Source: Rheinheimera nanhaiensis E407-8 (lineage in GTDB: Bacteria > Pseudomonadota > Gammaproteobacteria > Enterobacterales > Alteromonadaceae). Taken from it: a DNA stretch of 64,000 nucleotides. This document shows, piece by piece, positions 52,411-62,554 of the stretch; the first letter of the stretch is position 1; each line of letters starts with the position of its first letter. Under the pieces are notes generated by a model. That model saw nothing but the letters and a program-made list of their open reading frames with translations, was not told where the DNA came from and made no database searches. The position numbers were made by a program, and so were the translations under genes. The DNA lies in NCBI RefSeq assembly GCF_000296695.1, contig NZ_BAFK01000010.1, forward strand, positions 1 through 64,000, read 5' to 3'.

Positions 52411-53343
52411 CTAGCTTAGCGCGACGATTTGCACCGCATTGCGGTTGTCGTTATCCTCTGCGCTGTCTTCATCCGTGTTCAGGCCAACCGGTACTGCCGG
52501 CACGGCTTCTTTGTCAAAAGCGGTGTCGCGCATTGGCAGTGGGGTATCTTTGCTCAGGCCGGCAAAGTCAAACAGGGTGTTATCCACCATGTGCGACGGT
52601 ACTATGTTCTGCATGGCCTGAAACATGGTTTCAATACGGCCCGGAAAGCGCTTATCCCAATCCTGCAGCATCTCTTTGACTACCTGACGCTGCAGGCCGT
52701 CCTGCGAGCCACACAGGTTGCACGGGATGATCGGGAACTGACGCGCTACCGAGTATTTTTCGATATCTTTTTCTTTGCAATACGCCAATGGCCGGATCAC
52801 GATATGCTCGCCATTGTCGCTCACCAGCTTAGGTGGCATCGACTTCATCTTGCCGCCGTAAAACATATTCAAAAACAGCGTTTCGAGCATGTCGTCACGA
52901 TGGTGGCCCAGGGCAATCTTGGTAGCACCTAACTCTTTGGCTGTGCGGTATAAAATGCCGCGGCGCAGCCTGGAGCACAGCGAGCAGGTGGTTTTACCCT
53001 CGGGGATCTTTTCTTTAACGATAGAGTAGGTATCTTCGGTAACGATTTTAAAATCAACGCCGATGCGGGTTAAGTAGCTGGGTAATACCTCTGCCGGAAA
53101 GCCTGGCTGCTTTTGATCTAAATTAACCGCTACGATGGAAAAGTTTACCGGCGCAGATTGTTGCAGGTTCAGCAGAATGTCCAACAGGGTGTAAGAGTCT
53201 TTACCGCCAGACAGGCACACCATCACCTTGTCGCCATCTTCAATCATATTAAAGTCGGCAATGGCCTGACCGACGCCGCGGCGCAGACGTTTATGCAGTT
53301 TATTCAGATTATATTGAGCTTTAGCTTGCGCAGCGTGAGTCAT
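52411..53343 (-). CDS. ttcA: tRNA 2-thiocytidine(32) biosynthesis protein TtcA
   Basis: This 310-residue cytoplasmic enzyme thiolates cytidine 32 of certain tRNAs, using ATP and a [4Fe-4S] cluster. It has the PP-loop [15 protein letters not shown] (about residues 41-55) and the two CxxC pairs [11 protein letters not shown] and [13 protein letters not shown] that hold the cluster. ATG 53343 ([19 protein letters not shown]) was chosen as the family-typical start; the frame remains open upstream but without similarity. Confidence 0.95.
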   Translation of the reverse strand: MTHAAQAKAQYNLNKLHKRLRRGVGQAIADFNMIEDGDKVMVCLSGGKDSYTLLDILLNLQQSAPVNFSIVAVNLDQKQPGFPAEVLPSYLTRIGVDFKIVTEDTYSIVKEKIPEGKTTCSLCSRLRRGILYRTAKELGATKIALGHHRDDMLETLFLNMFYGGKMKSMPPKLVSDNGEHIVIRPLAYCKEKDIEKYSVARQFPIIPCNLCGSQDGLQRQVVKEMLQDWDKRFPGRIETMFQAMQNIVPSHMVDNTLFDFAGLSKDTPLPMRDTAFDKEAVPAVPVGLNTDEDSAEDNDNRNAVQIVALS

Positions 53344-53429
53344 AACCACAGTACCCAGATGAAAAAGGCGCACATTATAGCCAAGTGTGCGCCAATACCA
53401 AAGCTGACAGCGGCTAAAAGCGTGAAAAC

Positions 53430-54362
53430 TTACTCTTTTGCCAGCGGGCAAACAAAATTAGCCGGTTTTACCGCGAGTACATCACAGTCCAGCCGGTCGA
53501 TAACATGCTCAGCGGTATTGCCAATAATGGCCGCCGATAAACCGGTACGTCCGATAGTGCCAATGATCACCATTTCAGCATCCAGTGTTTTGGCAATGGC
53601 GGGGATCACATCTTCCGGCATACCTTCCTGCACGTGGGAGTGCTCGGGAGCAATATCAAACTGCGTGGCTAGCTTGGTTAGCGCATCGGTGTGGTGATGT
53701 TTCATCGTGCTATTGTATTCTTGCGGGTTGAATTCCGGTATTTCGATGGCAATATTAACCGGCGTGCCGGGAAAGGCGTTAACCAAATGCGTTTTTGCAC
53801 TTAGCATAGCGGCCATCTGCTGGGCTTTGGCGATTACACGTTGGTTTAATGACAAATGATGTTCCTGCTCGCTGCCGGCATTCACCGCTGCAATAATATT
53901 GCCGCCTTTGGGCCAGTCATGATCTTTCACCAGCAGCACCGGACAGGGGCATTTACGCAGAATATGCCAGTCGGTTGGGGTGAAAATCATCGATTTAAGC
54001 ACATCATGATCATGGGTGCCTTTGATCACCAGGTCGTAGCTATCTTCCAGCACGGCATGCACTATGGCTTCAAACGGGCGGTTATGCCACACCACTTTAA
54101 TATCAATATTAATACCGCCGGCACGTGGCGCTGCTAAGTACTCACTGATCCACAATTCGCGGTCTTTAATCACGGCTTGACGCATAGATTCACGTTCATC
54201 GCCAGATAACATGGTGGTCATTTCATAGGAAAAGTCATACACCGATAAAAACGCGGTGAGCTTGCCGCCCTGTAACCGAACCAGTTCTACGGCACGGTTC
54301 AGCGCTTTTTGTGGCTCGCTTGTGGGATCCAGTACCACCAGAATATTGTTATAAGTTGACAT
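53430..54362 (-). CDS. uspE: Universal stress protein UspE
   Basis: This 310-residue protein has two tandem Usp domains (about residues 4-150 and 155-305). The second ends in [27 protein letters not shown], containing the G-2x-G-9x-G-type nucleotide loop, and the first in [11 protein letters not shown]. UspE is linked to stress, motility and adhesion in Enterobacteria. It is found next to fnr here as in E. coli. It starts with ATG 54362, with a GGAG-type site upstream. Confidence 0.9.
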   Translation of the reverse strand: MSTYNNILVVLDPTSEPQKALNRAVELVRLQGGKLTAFLSVYDFSYEMTTMLSGDERESMRQAVIKDRELWISEYLAAPRAGGINIDIKVVWHNRPFEAIVHAVLEDSYDLVIKGTHDHDVLKSMIFTPTDWHILRKCPCPVLLVKDHDWPKGGNIIAAVNAGSEQEHHLSLNQRVIAKAQQMAAMLSAKTHLVNAFPGTPVNIAIEIPEFNPQEYNSTMKHHHTDALTKLATQFDIAPEHSHVQEGMPEDVIPAIAKTLDAEMVIIGTIGRTGLSAAIIGNTAEHVIDRLDCDVLAVKPANFVCPLAKE

Positions 54363-54390
54363 GGTTTACTCCAGGCTAAAACAGTTAACA

Positions 54391-54409
54391 CTAAGTGTAG
54401 TCAACTTAG
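54391..54409 (-). promoter_or_regulatory. Inverted repeat in the uspE upstream region
   Basis: CTAAGT and ACTTAG flank a seven-base spacer, about 30-50 bases before the uspE start. A TTGACT-like -35 (minus strand, 54404-54399) overlaps the repeat. It may be an operator or chance; no regulator was recognised. Confidence 0.25.
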
Positions 54410-54480
54410 CCCGGATTGCTTAAACGGGGTTTGCGCCAGCGCAAAGTCGGCGCAGTTAAACAAGCGGCTCTAAAGGTGTA

Positions 54481-55194
54481 CTAACAATGTGCGGTTAACG
54501 CCGCCAGGCGTGACAGCGCGCTCTGATCTTTGATGGTGATAAGCTTGCCATCCACCGCAATCAGCTGCTCTTTATCCAGTTTACTCAGTAAGCGGCTAAT
54601 GGTTTCTACCGTTAAACCCAGATAGTTACCAATATCGCTGCGGGTCATGGTCAGGCGAAAAGCACTGCCGGAAAAGCCCCGGCTGGCATAGCGCTGACCT
54701 AACTGCGATAAAAAAGTGGCCAGCTTTTGCTCGGCAGTTTTGCGATTTAACAGCAACATCATTTGCTGATCGGCCTGAATGTCCTGGCTCATCAGTCGCA
54801 TCATCTGCTGGCGCAGGCGGGGAAGCTGGTCGAGTAAGCCTTCCAGGTTAGGTAATGGAATTTCGCACACCATGGCGGTTTCCAGTGCTTCGGCGTAACT
54901 GGGGTGTTGCTGGCTACTTAAGCCATCAAAACCAACAATATCGCCCGGCAGATGAAAGCCGGTAATTTGCTGCTCGCCCTGATCGGTAAGGGTAAAGGTT
55001 TTAAACGAGCCGGTACGAATGGCATACAGCGACTTTTGCGCTACGCCTGATTCAAACAGCATATCGCCTTTATGCATTGGTTTTTTGCGCTGAATAATAT
55101 CATCCAGTTTGGTCATTTCGGCATTGTTTAACGAAAATGGCAGGCACAGCTGACTAAAACCACAATCCTGACAATTTATTGCAGAGCGTTGCAT
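54481..55194 (-). CDS. fnr: Fnr-type oxygen-sensing transcriptional regulator
   Basis: This 237-residue Crp/Fnr-family regulator has Cys8, Cys11 and Cys17 ([10 protein letters not shown]), and a further cysteine near residue 110 (AMVCEIP) supplies the fourth ligand of the [4Fe-4S] oxygen sensor. A cyclic-nucleotide-binding-like barrel follows, then the [24 protein letters not shown] with the E-xx-S-R contacts for TTGAT-N4-ATCAA sites. It probably controls the upstream cco genes and anaerobic genes. Confidence 0.95.
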   Translation of the reverse strand: MQRSAINCQDCGFSQLCLPFSLNNAEMTKLDDIIQRKKPMHKGDMLFESGVAQKSLYAIRTGSFKTFTLTDQGEQQITGFHLPGDIVGFDGLSSQQHPSYAEALETAMVCEIPLPNLEGLLDQLPRLRQQMMRLMSQDIQADQQMMLLLNRKTAEQKLATFLSQLGQRYASRGFSGSAFRLTMTRSDIGNYLGLTVETISRLLSKLDKEQLIAVDGKLITIKDQSALSRLAALTAHC

Positions 55195-55239
55195 GACGGC
55201 GTCCTTTACCTTTCTCTAAAATACCAACAGGTGTCTAGC

Positions 55240-55923
55240 TTAAAAAACCAGTCGACGGATAGCAAGCCAAATCGTGTAACAAGCATAACCGCCAAGCAAT
55301 AAAGCGGCAATATAACGAAACCAGAGAGCGTTTTTAAGCTTAACCAGTGCGTTGGCGGCGCTGCCAGTGAGCAGTATTGCCGGTAAGGTACCCAGGCCAA
55401 ACGCCAACATTAATAAGCCACCATGCAGGCTGCTGCCGCTGGCCAGGCTCCAGCCCAGTGTGCTGTACACCAGGCCACAGGGCAGGGCGCCCCAGCAAAT
55501 ACCATAAGCATAAGCTTTGGCGGCAGAGTTAAGCGGTAATAACTGCTTAGCAATGGGTTGAACGCGGCGCCACACCGTCTGGCCGAGCCGCTCCAGTTGC
55601 AGCAAACCAAACCAGATCCGGCTGATGTAAAGTGCCATCATCAACAGCAGTAAACCAGCCAGTAGACGCAGCCACAGCAGTGAGGCGCCGGCTACTTGCA
55701 TAGCGCTGGCACCAAAATAGCCGACCAGGGCACCAAACAGACTGTAGGTGGTTAAGCGGCCCAGACTTAATAACAGTTGCAGAGAAAATTTGCGCTTTGC
55801 AGAGGCTGGCGGCATGGTCAGTTGCAGGGCGCTGGCAATACCGCCGCACATCACCAGACAGTGGCTACTGCCAATCAGACCAATTAGCAGTGCCGATAAC
55901 AAATCTGTCGTCAGGTTTGTCAT
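55240..55923 (-). CDS. TauE/SafE-like membrane protein of the cco cluster
   Basis: This 227-residue protein has about six transmembrane helices. GSSHCLVMCGGIASAL (about 18-33) has the paired cysteines characteristic of the sulfite-exporter TauE/SafE-like proteins that follow ccoS in many gammaproteobacteria. GICWGALPCGLVYSTL is a second family motif. A role in copper or thiol handling during cbb3 assembly is suspected from context and Cys motifs only. It overlaps ccoS by 4 bases. Confidence 0.85.
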   Translation of the reverse strand: MTNLTTDLLSALLIGLIGSSHCLVMCGGIASALQLTMPPASAKRKFSLQLLLSLGRLTTYSLFGALVGYFGASAMQVAGASLLWLRLLAGLLLLMMALYISRIWFGLLQLERLGQTVWRRVQPIAKQLLPLNSAAKAYAYGICWGALPCGLVYSTLGWSLASGSSLHGGLLMLAFGLGTLPAILLTGSAANALVKLKNALWFRYIAALLLGGYACYTIWLAIRRLVF

Positions 55924-56102
55924 AGTGGCGTTTTATCGTTATCGCTGTTGCGCTTGGGTGTATTTTGCTCATCAAACAAAATACTGAAACCCTCTTTGTC
56001 CAAATCGTCGAACTGCCGCGAGCGCACTGCCCAAAAAAAGATGGCGAGGCCAATCAGTACAAACAAAATAGCAATAGGGATCAGCACATAAATAATACTC
56101 AT
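55920..56102 (-). CDS. ccoS: cbb3 oxidase maturation protein CcoS
   Basis: This 60-residue protein has one transmembrane helix followed by WAVRSRQFDDLDKEGFSILFDE, the CcoS/FixS signature. It is needed for haem and copper insertion into the cbb3 oxidase. Its ATG overlaps the stop of ccoI and its stop overlaps the next start. Confidence 0.95.
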   Translation of the reverse strand: MSIIYVLIPIAILFVLIGLAIFFWAVRSRQFDDLDKEGFSILFDEQNTPKRNSDNDKTPL

Positions 56103-58477
56103 TTTTTCAGTAACCTTAGTGAGTTAGATACGACGAGTAAGGAGCTGAACGACATGCCTAGCACCGCAATATAAGGTGAGACGAAACCTGCTACCGCCAG
56201 CGGGATAATCAGCAGATTATAGCCCACCGACCAGCGTAAATTCTGTTTAATGACTTGTTTAGCTGCCAGGCTGCCGTGCAATAAGTCATGTAGCAGCGTG
56301 ATATTGGGTTGCAATAACACCACATCGGCCTGATTTTTAGATAAATCACTGCCGCTATCTAATGTTACTGAGACATGCGCAGCATGAAACGCCGGGCTGT
56401 CGTTGATACCATCGCCCAACATCATCACTTTATGGCCGTCCTCGACAAGGCGGGTTATTTCAGCCACTTTTTGCTCCGGGCTGCAGCCTTTTATCATCTG
56501 ATCGAACTGAAGTTGCTGTTGCAGCGCATCTGCCTGGCTTGAACTGTCACCGGTTAACATCATTAACTGATAACCCTGTTGGCGCAGTGTTGCCAGTAGC
56601 TCTGGCACTTCCGGGCGCAGCGCATCTTGCAGGTTTACTGCTGCAATAGGCTGCTCGTCGATAGTCAGATTCACCATGGCGTCGCTTTGCAAAAGCCCAC
56701 AAAAAGCAGCGCTGCCTACTTTGAGCTTTTTATCCTGATAGCGAGCACTGATGCCGCCACCTACGGTAATGCTAACGTCTTCAAGCGGCAGTTTCTGCGC
56801 AAGGTAACTGCTAAAGGCGCGGCTGATCGGGTGCTCGGAATAGGCTTCAAGATTGGCGATCAGGTTAAGTGCTTCAGTTTCGCTGACTGTATCGGTATAT
56901 AGATGGCACTGCTGCAGCGAGAACCGGCCTTCAGTTAAGGTACCGGTTTTATCAAATACGACAATACTAAGTTCAGGCAACAGATCCAGCGCGGCAGAGT
57001 TTTTAATCAGCACGCCGCGGCGGTTCAAACTGGCCAGGGCACAGGTAACAGCCGTGGGGGCGGCCAGACTAAGGGCACAAGGGCAGGTGGCCACCAGCAC
57101 CGATAACGTTACCCAAAAGGCGCGGTCGGCATCGAGCCAGAAATACCATAGCAGGAAGGTTGCAGCAGCGATGAGCAGCAAGCGTTCGACAAAGTAACGC
57201 GCCAGTTTGTCGGTTTTCTCCAGCACGGCGGGTTTTTGGCTCAGCGTACGTTGCTGCAGCTGAATAATCTGGCCAAGCCTGGAATTATCAAGGGCGTTGG
57301 TTACTTGAACCTGCAACAGACCATCATGGTTTACTGTGCCAGCCAGTACGTTATCGCCAACAGTTTTGGCAATGGGTCGGTATTCGCCGGTTAACATCGA
57401 CTCGTCAGTCGAACTGCTGCCCAATAAAACTTCACCATCCGCCGCCAGGGTTTCACCGGGTTTTACCAGAATAATATCGCCCGGCCGCAAGCGCTTGGCA
57501 GACACTGTTTCTTGCTGTTGGCCTTTTAGCAAGGTGGCACTTACCGGCATAATTTTAAGCAGATTGCTGGTGGCATCACGCGCTCTGGCACGGGCGCGGT
57601 ACTCAAAAAACTTACCCAGCTGCAATAAGAAGGTAAACATGCAGACCGATTCAAAATAGACTTCGCCGGTATTAAAAGCGGTGGCATAAGCGGAGGCAAA
57701 AAAGGTGTAGTAAATAGCCAGGCTAACCGGCACATCCATGTTCATTTGGCGGGCTTTAATGCCGCGCCAGGCACTTTTAACAAAGGGCAGGGCCGCATAC
57801 AGCACTACCGGCAGTGTCAACAGCATGCTGATCCAGCGCAGGTAACCCTGATGCGATGCCTCTATGCCAGTGTAATCGCCAAAATACAGGGCAACTGCCA
57901 GCATCATCACCTGCATGGTCATAATGCCTGAAACGGCCAGCCGCTTTAAAAAGCGGCTCAGCTCGGTTTTATAGCGCTGCTCTTCCTGGTCGGCGACAAA
58001 AGGGCTGGCCTGATAACCAATGTCGGCAAGCTTTTGCAAAATACCGCTAAGTGGCACTTGCCGCGCATCCCAGCTTAAATGACAGCGCTGGGTGGTTGAA
58101 TTGACATTAACCTTGTGTACGCTGGGTAACTGCCGCAGTTGTTTTTCGATAAGCCAGGCACAGGCCGCACAGCTGATACCACTGACAGATAGCTCAATTT
58201 CAGTTAGGTCACCGAGCTGACGGCTGACATCTGTTAGCACATCGGCGGCGTCAAATTGGCTCAGTTCCGCTTTTAGCTGCTCAGGCAGGGCCTTGGCTTT
58301 GTTGGCCGGCTCGGTACGAAAACGGTAATAATCGGCCAGGTTACTGGCAATGATGGTGTCGGCTACTGCCTGACAACCGGCACAGCAAAAGACGCGCTGT
58401 TGGCCGTCGAACATCAGGCTGAAATTAAAACCCGCTGGCACGGGTTCATGACAGTGAAAACAGCGCGTGTCGCTCAC
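56099..58477 (-). CDS. ccoI: Copper-transporting P1B-type ATPase CcoI (FixI)
   Basis: This 792-residue copper pump is for cbb3 assembly. It has an N-terminal Cys-rich segment (CFHCHEPV, FCCAGCQ), a heavy-metal-binding domain (GISCAACAWLIEKQL, about residues 98-112) and eight transmembrane helices. The membrane CPC motif (ATCPCALSLAAPTAV), DKTGTLTEG phosphorylation site and GDGINDSPAF hinge are present. It starts with GTG 58477. It lies 8 bases after ccoH and overlaps ccoS. Confidence 0.95.
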   Translation of the reverse strand: MSDTRCFHCHEPVPAGFNFSLMFDGQQRVFCCAGCQAVADTIIASNLADYYRFRTEPANKAKALPEQLKAELSQFDAADVLTDVSRQLGDLTEIELSVSGISCAACAWLIEKQLRQLPSVHKVNVNSTTQRCHLSWDARQVPLSGILQKLADIGYQASPFVADQEEQRYKTELSRFLKRLAVSGIMTMQVMMLAVALYFGDYTGIEASHQGYLRWISMLLTLPVVLYAALPFVKSAWRGIKARQMNMDVPVSLAIYYTFFASAYATAFNTGEVYFESVCMFTFLLQLGKFFEYRARARARDATSNLLKIMPVSATLLKGQQQETVSAKRLRPGDIILVKPGETLAADGEVLLGSSSTDESMLTGEYRPIAKTVGDNVLAGTVNHDGLLQVQVTNALDNSRLGQIIQLQQRTLSQKPAVLEKTDKLARYFVERLLLIAAATFLLWYFWLDADRAFWVTLSVLVATCPCALSLAAPTAVTCALASLNRRGVLIKNSAALDLLPELSIVVFDKTGTLTEGRFSLQQCHLYTDTVSETEALNLIANLEAYSEHPISRAFSSYLAQKLPLEDVSITVGGGISARYQDKKLKVGSAAFCGLLQSDAMVNLTIDEQPIAAVNLQDALRPEVPELLATLRQQGYQLMMLTGDSSSQADALQQQLQFDQMIKGCSPEQKVAEITRLVEDGHKVMMLGDGINDSPAFHAAHVSVTLDSGSDLSKNQADVVLLQPNITLLHDLLHGSLAAKQVIKQNLRWSVGYNLLIIPLAVAGFVSPYIAVLGMSFSSLLVVSNSLRLLKK

Positions 58478-58485
58478 ATTTAGCC

Positions 58486-58974
58486 TTAGTGATAACCCAG
58501 TTTAACTTCAGCCGTGGCGGGCAGTTCCAGCGTGGCGCGTAGTTTCCAGTCTTTGGAGGCATCAGACACTACCAGCTGCCATTTGCCGGTAGGGGTAACA
58601 GGCAAGTCAGCAACATACAATAGCTCACCGCTACGCTGGGCATCCAGAGCAAAATCGCGTTCAGCCAGCGTCGGGTGATAAAAATCCAAATGTACAGCAC
58701 CATCCAGAACGGTGTTTTCAGCAAAACGCACCACGGCCCGGTTACCTGCTACTAATACATGAGCATCCAGGTTACGCAGCGCGGCCTCGCGATACTTAGC
58801 CAATTGCATATTAATAGCGCGACCCGCTTTGTAATAATCGTCTACCACCAGATCGGGGGAGTGTTGCTGCATGACCACTATGGTATGCACAGCTTTTAGC
58901 GCGGTGATTACCGGTATAGCGATTAAGACCCAAGGCCATAACTGTTTGTACCAGGGTTTTGTATCTTGCTGCAT
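58486..58974 (-). CDS. ccoH: FixH/CcoH-family cbb3 assembly protein
   Basis: This 162-residue protein has an N-terminal transmembrane helix (PWVLIAIPVITALKAVHTIVVM) and a periplasmic domain. DLVVDDYYKAGRAINMQLAK is the FixH signature. It assists assembly and stability of the cbb3 oxidase. ATG 58974 was chosen for its GAGGTG ribosome-binding site. It is the first gene of a ccoHIS transcript beginning after the terminator at 59019-59045. Confidence 0.92.
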   Translation of the reverse strand: MQQDTKPWYKQLWPWVLIAIPVITALKAVHTIVVMQQHSPDLVVDDYYKAGRAINMQLAKYREAALRNLDAHVLVAGNRAVVRFAENTVLDGAVHLDFYHPTLAERDFALDAQRSGELLYVADLPVTPTGKWQLVVSDASKDWKLRATLELPATAEVKLGYH

Positions 58975-59018
58975 TAACACCTCAACTTGCACGGCACACC
59001 GGGCCGGTATTATATAGC

Positions 59019-59045
59019 AATAAGCCCCAGAGAAAGGGGCTTATT
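59019..59045 (-). terminator. Terminator between ccoP and ccoH
   Basis: AATAAGCCCC (59019-59028) and GGGGCTTATT (59036-59045) form a perfect ten-base-pair hairpin in the 91-bp gap after ccoP. On the minus strand it is followed by TATTGCTATATAA rather than a long T-run, so partial read-through into ccoH is possible. Confidence 0.75.
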
Positions 59046-59065
59046 TTATCGTTTACTCACGCCTG

Positions 59066-60049
59066 TCACTGTGCCGTTGTGGTAGGCTCAGGATGGGCTA
59101 AACGGTATACGTAGGCTGTTAAAATATGGACTTTGTCTTTACCCAGTGTTTGCTCGAACGCCGGCATCACACCATAACGGCCTTTGGTTAGGGTTTCTTC
59201 AACCGCAGCCGCTGAGCCGCCATATAACCAGATATTGTCAGTCAGGTTAGGCGCACCAAAAGGCAGATTATGTGCCAGGCTGCCTTTACCGTCAGCACCA
59301 TGACAAGCGGCGCACAACGCAAACTTGGCTTTACCGGCTTCGGCTTCGCGCTCGTTGACACTGCGGCCTGACAGGCTAAGTACATAAGCGGTCATTTCTT
59401 TTACGCCTTGCTCGCCCAGTGCATCAATCCAACCCGGCATCGCCGCTTTGCGGCCATATAACAGGGTTTCTTTGATTTTATCCGGCGTGCCACCGTACAA
59501 CCAATCGTTATCTGTCAGGTTAGGGAAGCCCTGCTGGCCACGCGCATCTGAGCCATGGCATAGTGCACAGTTTTGTAAAAACAGACGCTGACCAATTTTA
59601 ATCGCTTCGTCATCGTAAGCCAGATCCAACACATCGCGCTGAGCAAACTGCTGGAATACCGGGCCGTACACTTCATCCGCTTTAAACACTTCACGGTCTA
59701 GCTGCACATTCAGGCCTTCCGCTTTGGCTTTTTCTACCGCCAGGCGCGACTCTTCCAGCGATTTTATGCCCTGATTCGAGCTGGTCCAGCCTAAAAAGCC
59801 CTGCCATTTACCCAGGCCAGGGTAGGCGGCCAGATAATACACCGACCACACCAACGTCAGCACGAACATGTAGGTCCACCAGCGCGGCAACGGGTTGTTG
59901 ATCTCTTCAATACCGTCCACTTCATGGCCGGTGGTTGAGTCTTCAGGAACACCAACATGGTTGGTCAGGTTCCATTTCAGTAACAGCGCACAGCCGATAA
60001 GCACCGGCAGCGTTAACACTATGATCCAAGCACTCCAAAAGTTACTCAT
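59066..60049 (-). CDS. ccoP: cbb3 cytochrome oxidase dihaem subunit CcoP
   Basis: This 327-residue membrane-anchored cytochrome has two N-terminal helices, the second as WWTYMFVLTLVWSVYYLAAYPGLG (about residues 57-80). The two periplasmic haem-c sites are CALCH (about 180) and CAACH (about 262), with distal methionines in AAMPGW and GVMPAF. It passes electrons from soluble cytochromes c to CcoO/CcoN. The start at 60049 (SNFWSAWI) was chosen by family; the frame extends upstream without similarity. It overlaps ccoQ by 8 bases. Confidence 0.95.
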   Translation of the reverse strand: MSNFWSAWIIVLTLPVLIGCALLLKWNLTNHVGVPEDSTTGHEVDGIEEINNPLPRWWTYMFVLTLVWSVYYLAAYPGLGKWQGFLGWTSSNQGIKSLEESRLAVEKAKAEGLNVQLDREVFKADEVYGPVFQQFAQRDVLDLAYDDEAIKIGQRLFLQNCALCHGSDARGQQGFPNLTDNDWLYGGTPDKIKETLLYGRKAAMPGWIDALGEQGVKEMTAYVLSLSGRSVNEREAEAGKAKFALCAACHGADGKGSLAHNLPFGAPNLTDNIWLYGGSAAAVEETLTKGRYGVMPAFEQTLGKDKVHILTAYVYRLAHPEPTTTAQ

Positions 60050-60221
60050 GACCAGACTCCTGTTTGTTTTTTTGTGGTGCCTTTTGTTCGTCGTCAAATA
60101 CCAGGTTTGCCGCCTGGTCAAAATCCGTCTTACGCTTTTTGCTGTAAGCCCAGATAACAAAGGCAACAAAAGCGACGAACAAAATCACGGTAAAAATACT
60201 GTGTATCGTTGAATATTCCAT
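60042..60221 (-). CDS. ccoQ: cbb3 oxidase subunit CcoQ (FixQ)
   Basis: This 59-residue protein has one transmembrane helix (SIFTVILFVAFVAFVIWAY) followed by SKKRKTDFDQAANLVFDDE, typical of CcoQ. It stabilises the complex. The start may be ATG 60221 (MEYSTIHS) or ATG 60227, which overlaps the ccoO stop. Confidence 0.92.
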   Translation of the reverse strand: MEYSTIHSIFTVILFVAFVAFVIWAYSKKRKTDFDQAANLVFDDEQKAPQKNKQESGHE

Positions 60222-60226
60222 GAGCA

Positions 60227-60838
60227 TTACTTCAGGTGTGTGCCCAGTGATTGCAAATAGGCAATCAGCGCCTGCATTTCGGTTTTACCCTGCACCGCAG
60301 CGGCCGCACCGGCGATATCTTCGTCAGTGTAAGGTACGCCATAGCTTTGCAACACTGTCATTTTCTTCGCTGTGTGCTTGCCATCTAACAGGTTTTTATC
60401 CAACCAGGGGTACGCCGGCATATTTGACTGCGGCACCACTGAGCGCGGGTCCATCAGGTGTGCATAATGCCAGTCATCGCTGTAACGCTGGCCAACACGG
60501 GCTAAATCTGGGCCGGTACGTTTTGAGCCCCACAGGAACGGATGATCCCACACGCTTTCACCGGCGACCGAGTAGTGGCCATAGCGCTCTACTTCAGCAC
60601 GAAACGGGCGTACCATCTGGCTGTGACAGCCAACACAGCCCTCACGGATATAAATATCGCGACCTTCAAGCTGCAGCGCAGTGTAGGGTTGCATGCCATC
60701 GACCGGTTGCGTGGTTTCATCCATAAAAAACAGCGGTGTGATCAGCACCAGAGTACCAAAGCTGATGGCGACAATACTTAATATCGCTAACAGGCTAACG
60801 CTTTTTTCAATCTTTTCATGATGATTTTTGTTCGACAT
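60227..60838 (-). CDS. ccoO: cbb3 oxidase monohaem subunit CcoO (FixO)
   Basis: This 203-residue membrane-anchored cytochrome c has an N-terminal helix (about residues 14-36) and [14 protein letters not shown] (haem-c site, about 60-73). [28 protein letters not shown] and the MPAYPWL methionine motif also match. It passes electrons from CcoP to CcoN. It is 10 bases downstream of ccoN. Confidence 0.96.
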   Translation of the reverse strand: MSNKNHHEKIEKSVSLLAILSIVAISFGTLVLITPLFFMDETTQPVDGMQPYTALQLEGRDIYIREGCVGCHSQMVRPFRAEVERYGHYSVAGESVWDHPFLWGSKRTGPDLARVGQRYSDDWHYAHLMDPRSVVPQSNMPAYPWLDKNLLDGKHTAKKMTVLQSYGVPYTDEDIAGAAAAVQGKTEMQALIAYLQSLGTHLK

Positions 60839-60848
60839 GATTTACCTC

Positions 60849-62276
60849 TTACGCCGCTGCTGGTACAGGTTGCAATGATTCTTCTTTGGCGCGCACGGTT
60901 TTATACACGTTGTACGCCATCAGCAACATACCGGCGACCACAAAGACACCACCGATAAAGCGCATCAGATAGAACGGCATTGACGCTTCCAGGCTCTGCA
61001 CAAAGCTGTAGGTGAGGGTGCCGTCGGTGTTAACCGCGCGCCACATCATGCCCTGGGTAATACCCGAGATCCACATGGCAACGATATACAGTACCACGCC
61101 GATAGTGTGCAGCCAGAAGTGAGTGTTAATCAGCGCAATGCTGTACATCCGGCCCTGGTTGTATAGCACCGGGATCAGGTGGTAGATGGCGCCGATAGAA
61201 ATCATCGCAACCCAGCCTAAAGCACCAGAGTGCACATGGCCGATAGTCCAGTCAGTGTAATGTGACAAGGCGTTCACTGATTTAATCGCCATCATCGGGC
61301 CTTCAAAGGTCGACATGCCATAGAACGACAGCGACACAATTAAGAAGCGTAAGATTGGGTCGGTTTTTAGTTTATGCCAGGCACCAGACAGCGTCATAAT
61401 ACCGTTGATCATACCGCCCCAGCTTGGTACAAACAGCACGACAGACATCACCATGCCTAATGACTGTGTCCAGTCTGGCAGTGCCGTATAGTGCAAATGG
61501 TGTGGGCCGGCCCAGATATACAGTGCAATCAGTGCCCAGAAATGCACAATCGACAAACGGTACGAATACACCGGGCGACCAGCTTGTTTTGGCACAAAGT
61601 AGTACATCATGCCAAGGAAACCGGCAGTTAACAGAAAGCCTACCGCATTATGGCCATACCACCATTGGATCATCGCATCCACAGCGCCGGCATAGATTGA
61701 ATAGGATTTAAACGCACTAACCGGAACCGCCATGCTGTTCACAATGTGCAGTGCGGCAACGGTAAGAATAAAACTGCCTAAAAACCAGTTTGCCACGTAA
61801 ATGTGGCTGGTTTTGCGTTTTACCAGCGTGCCAAAAAACACGATGGCGTAAGATACCCAGACCAGGGTAATTAAAATATCGATTGGCCATTCCAGCTCAG
61901 CGTATTCTTTTGAACTGGTTAAGCCCATAGGCAGGGTAATAACGGCAGCAACAATTACGGCCTGCCAGCCCCAAAAAGTAAACATGGCCAGCTTTTCAGC
62001 GAACAAACGTACCTGACAAGTGCGCTGCACAATGTAATAACTTGTTGCGAACAAAGCGCTGGTACCAAAAGCGAAAATCACCGCGTTGGTATGTAAAGGA
62101 CGAAGGCGACTGTAAGTTAGCCATGGCGTTTCAAAGTTTAACGCTGGCCAATATAATTGTGCCGCTATTAACACGCCCACCGCCATGCCGATAATCCCCC
62201 AAAAAACGGTGGTTAAGGCAAAGAGGCGGACAACGCGATAGTTGTAGTCAACATTTAACGTATTGGTCTGGCTCAT
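60849..62276 (-). CDS. ccoN: cbb3 cytochrome oxidase catalytic subunit CcoN
   Basis: This 475-residue subunit is a twelve-helix haem-copper oxidase subunit I of the C family, with high oxygen affinity. The haem b ligand region is [40 protein letters not shown] holds the CuB histidine and the cross-linked tyrosine region, [15 protein letters not shown] the further CuB histidines, and [15 protein letters not shown] the haem ligands. It is the first gene of ccoNOQP and serves microaerobic respiration. Confidence 0.97.
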   Translation of the reverse strand: MSQTNTLNVDYNYRVVRLFALTTVFWGIIGMAVGVLIAAQLYWPALNFETPWLTYSRLRPLHTNAVIFAFGTSALFATSYYIVQRTCQVRLFAEKLAMFTFWGWQAVIVAAVITLPMGLTSSKEYAELEWPIDILITLVWVSYAIVFFGTLVKRKTSHIYVANWFLGSFILTVAALHIVNSMAVPVSAFKSYSIYAGAVDAMIQWWYGHNAVGFLLTAGFLGMMYYFVPKQAGRPVYSYRLSIVHFWALIALYIWAGPHHLHYTALPDWTQSLGMVMSVVLFVPSWGGMINGIMTLSGAWHKLKTDPILRFLIVSLSFYGMSTFEGPMMAIKSVNALSHYTDWTIGHVHSGALGWVAMISIGAIYHLIPVLYNQGRMYSIALINTHFWLHTIGVVLYIVAMWISGITQGMMWRAVNTDGTLTYSFVQSLEASMPFYLMRFIGGVFVVAGMLLMAYNVYKTVRAKEESLQPVPAAA

Positions 62277-62443
62277 GTTGAGTTCCGCTGCAGTTTGTGC
62301 TGGTTACTGATACAGGTTGCTTGCACAACCATTCTTGTTATAGGCAGGCTAAAACATCCACAACAGGCAATGTTTGGTCTACCAATTTGGGGCCGCATAT
62401 TAAGGGTTTTACCCCTGAAAAGATAGGTAAAAGCACCCGTTTT

Positions 62444-62457
62444 ATGATTTAGAACAA
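62444..62457 (-). promoter_or_regulatory. Imperfect Fnr/Anr box upstream of ccoN
   Basis: ATGATTTAGAACAA matches the TTGAT-N4-ATCAA consensus at eight of ten positions. It lies about 170 bases upstream of the ccoN start. A TATCTT hexamer (minus strand, 62425-62420) lies near the expected -10 distance. Control of cco by Fnr is known in related bacteria; this site is a candidate only. Confidence 0.4.
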
Positions 62458-62554
62458 AGTCGTTGCTCACTAAATAACCAAGTGTAGCCGTTGTTTGAAG
62501 CTTTTCATTAAAACCGCGTACAATAACCACTTTGTTGTGCTAAAGGCTGACCCC

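Noticed and set aside
52430-52932. Plus-strand frame of 167 codons inside ttcA
   Set aside because: It is antisense to a strongly conserved gene and has no similarity or start signal.
54363-54480. Fnr box between uspE and fnr
   Set aside because: No TTGAT-N4-ATCAA-like match better than chance was found; only an unrelated inverted repeat is present.
62273-62530. Open frame of 85 codons upstream of ccoN on the minus strand
   Set aside because: No similarity or good ribosome-binding site; it covers the promoter region with the possible Fnr site.
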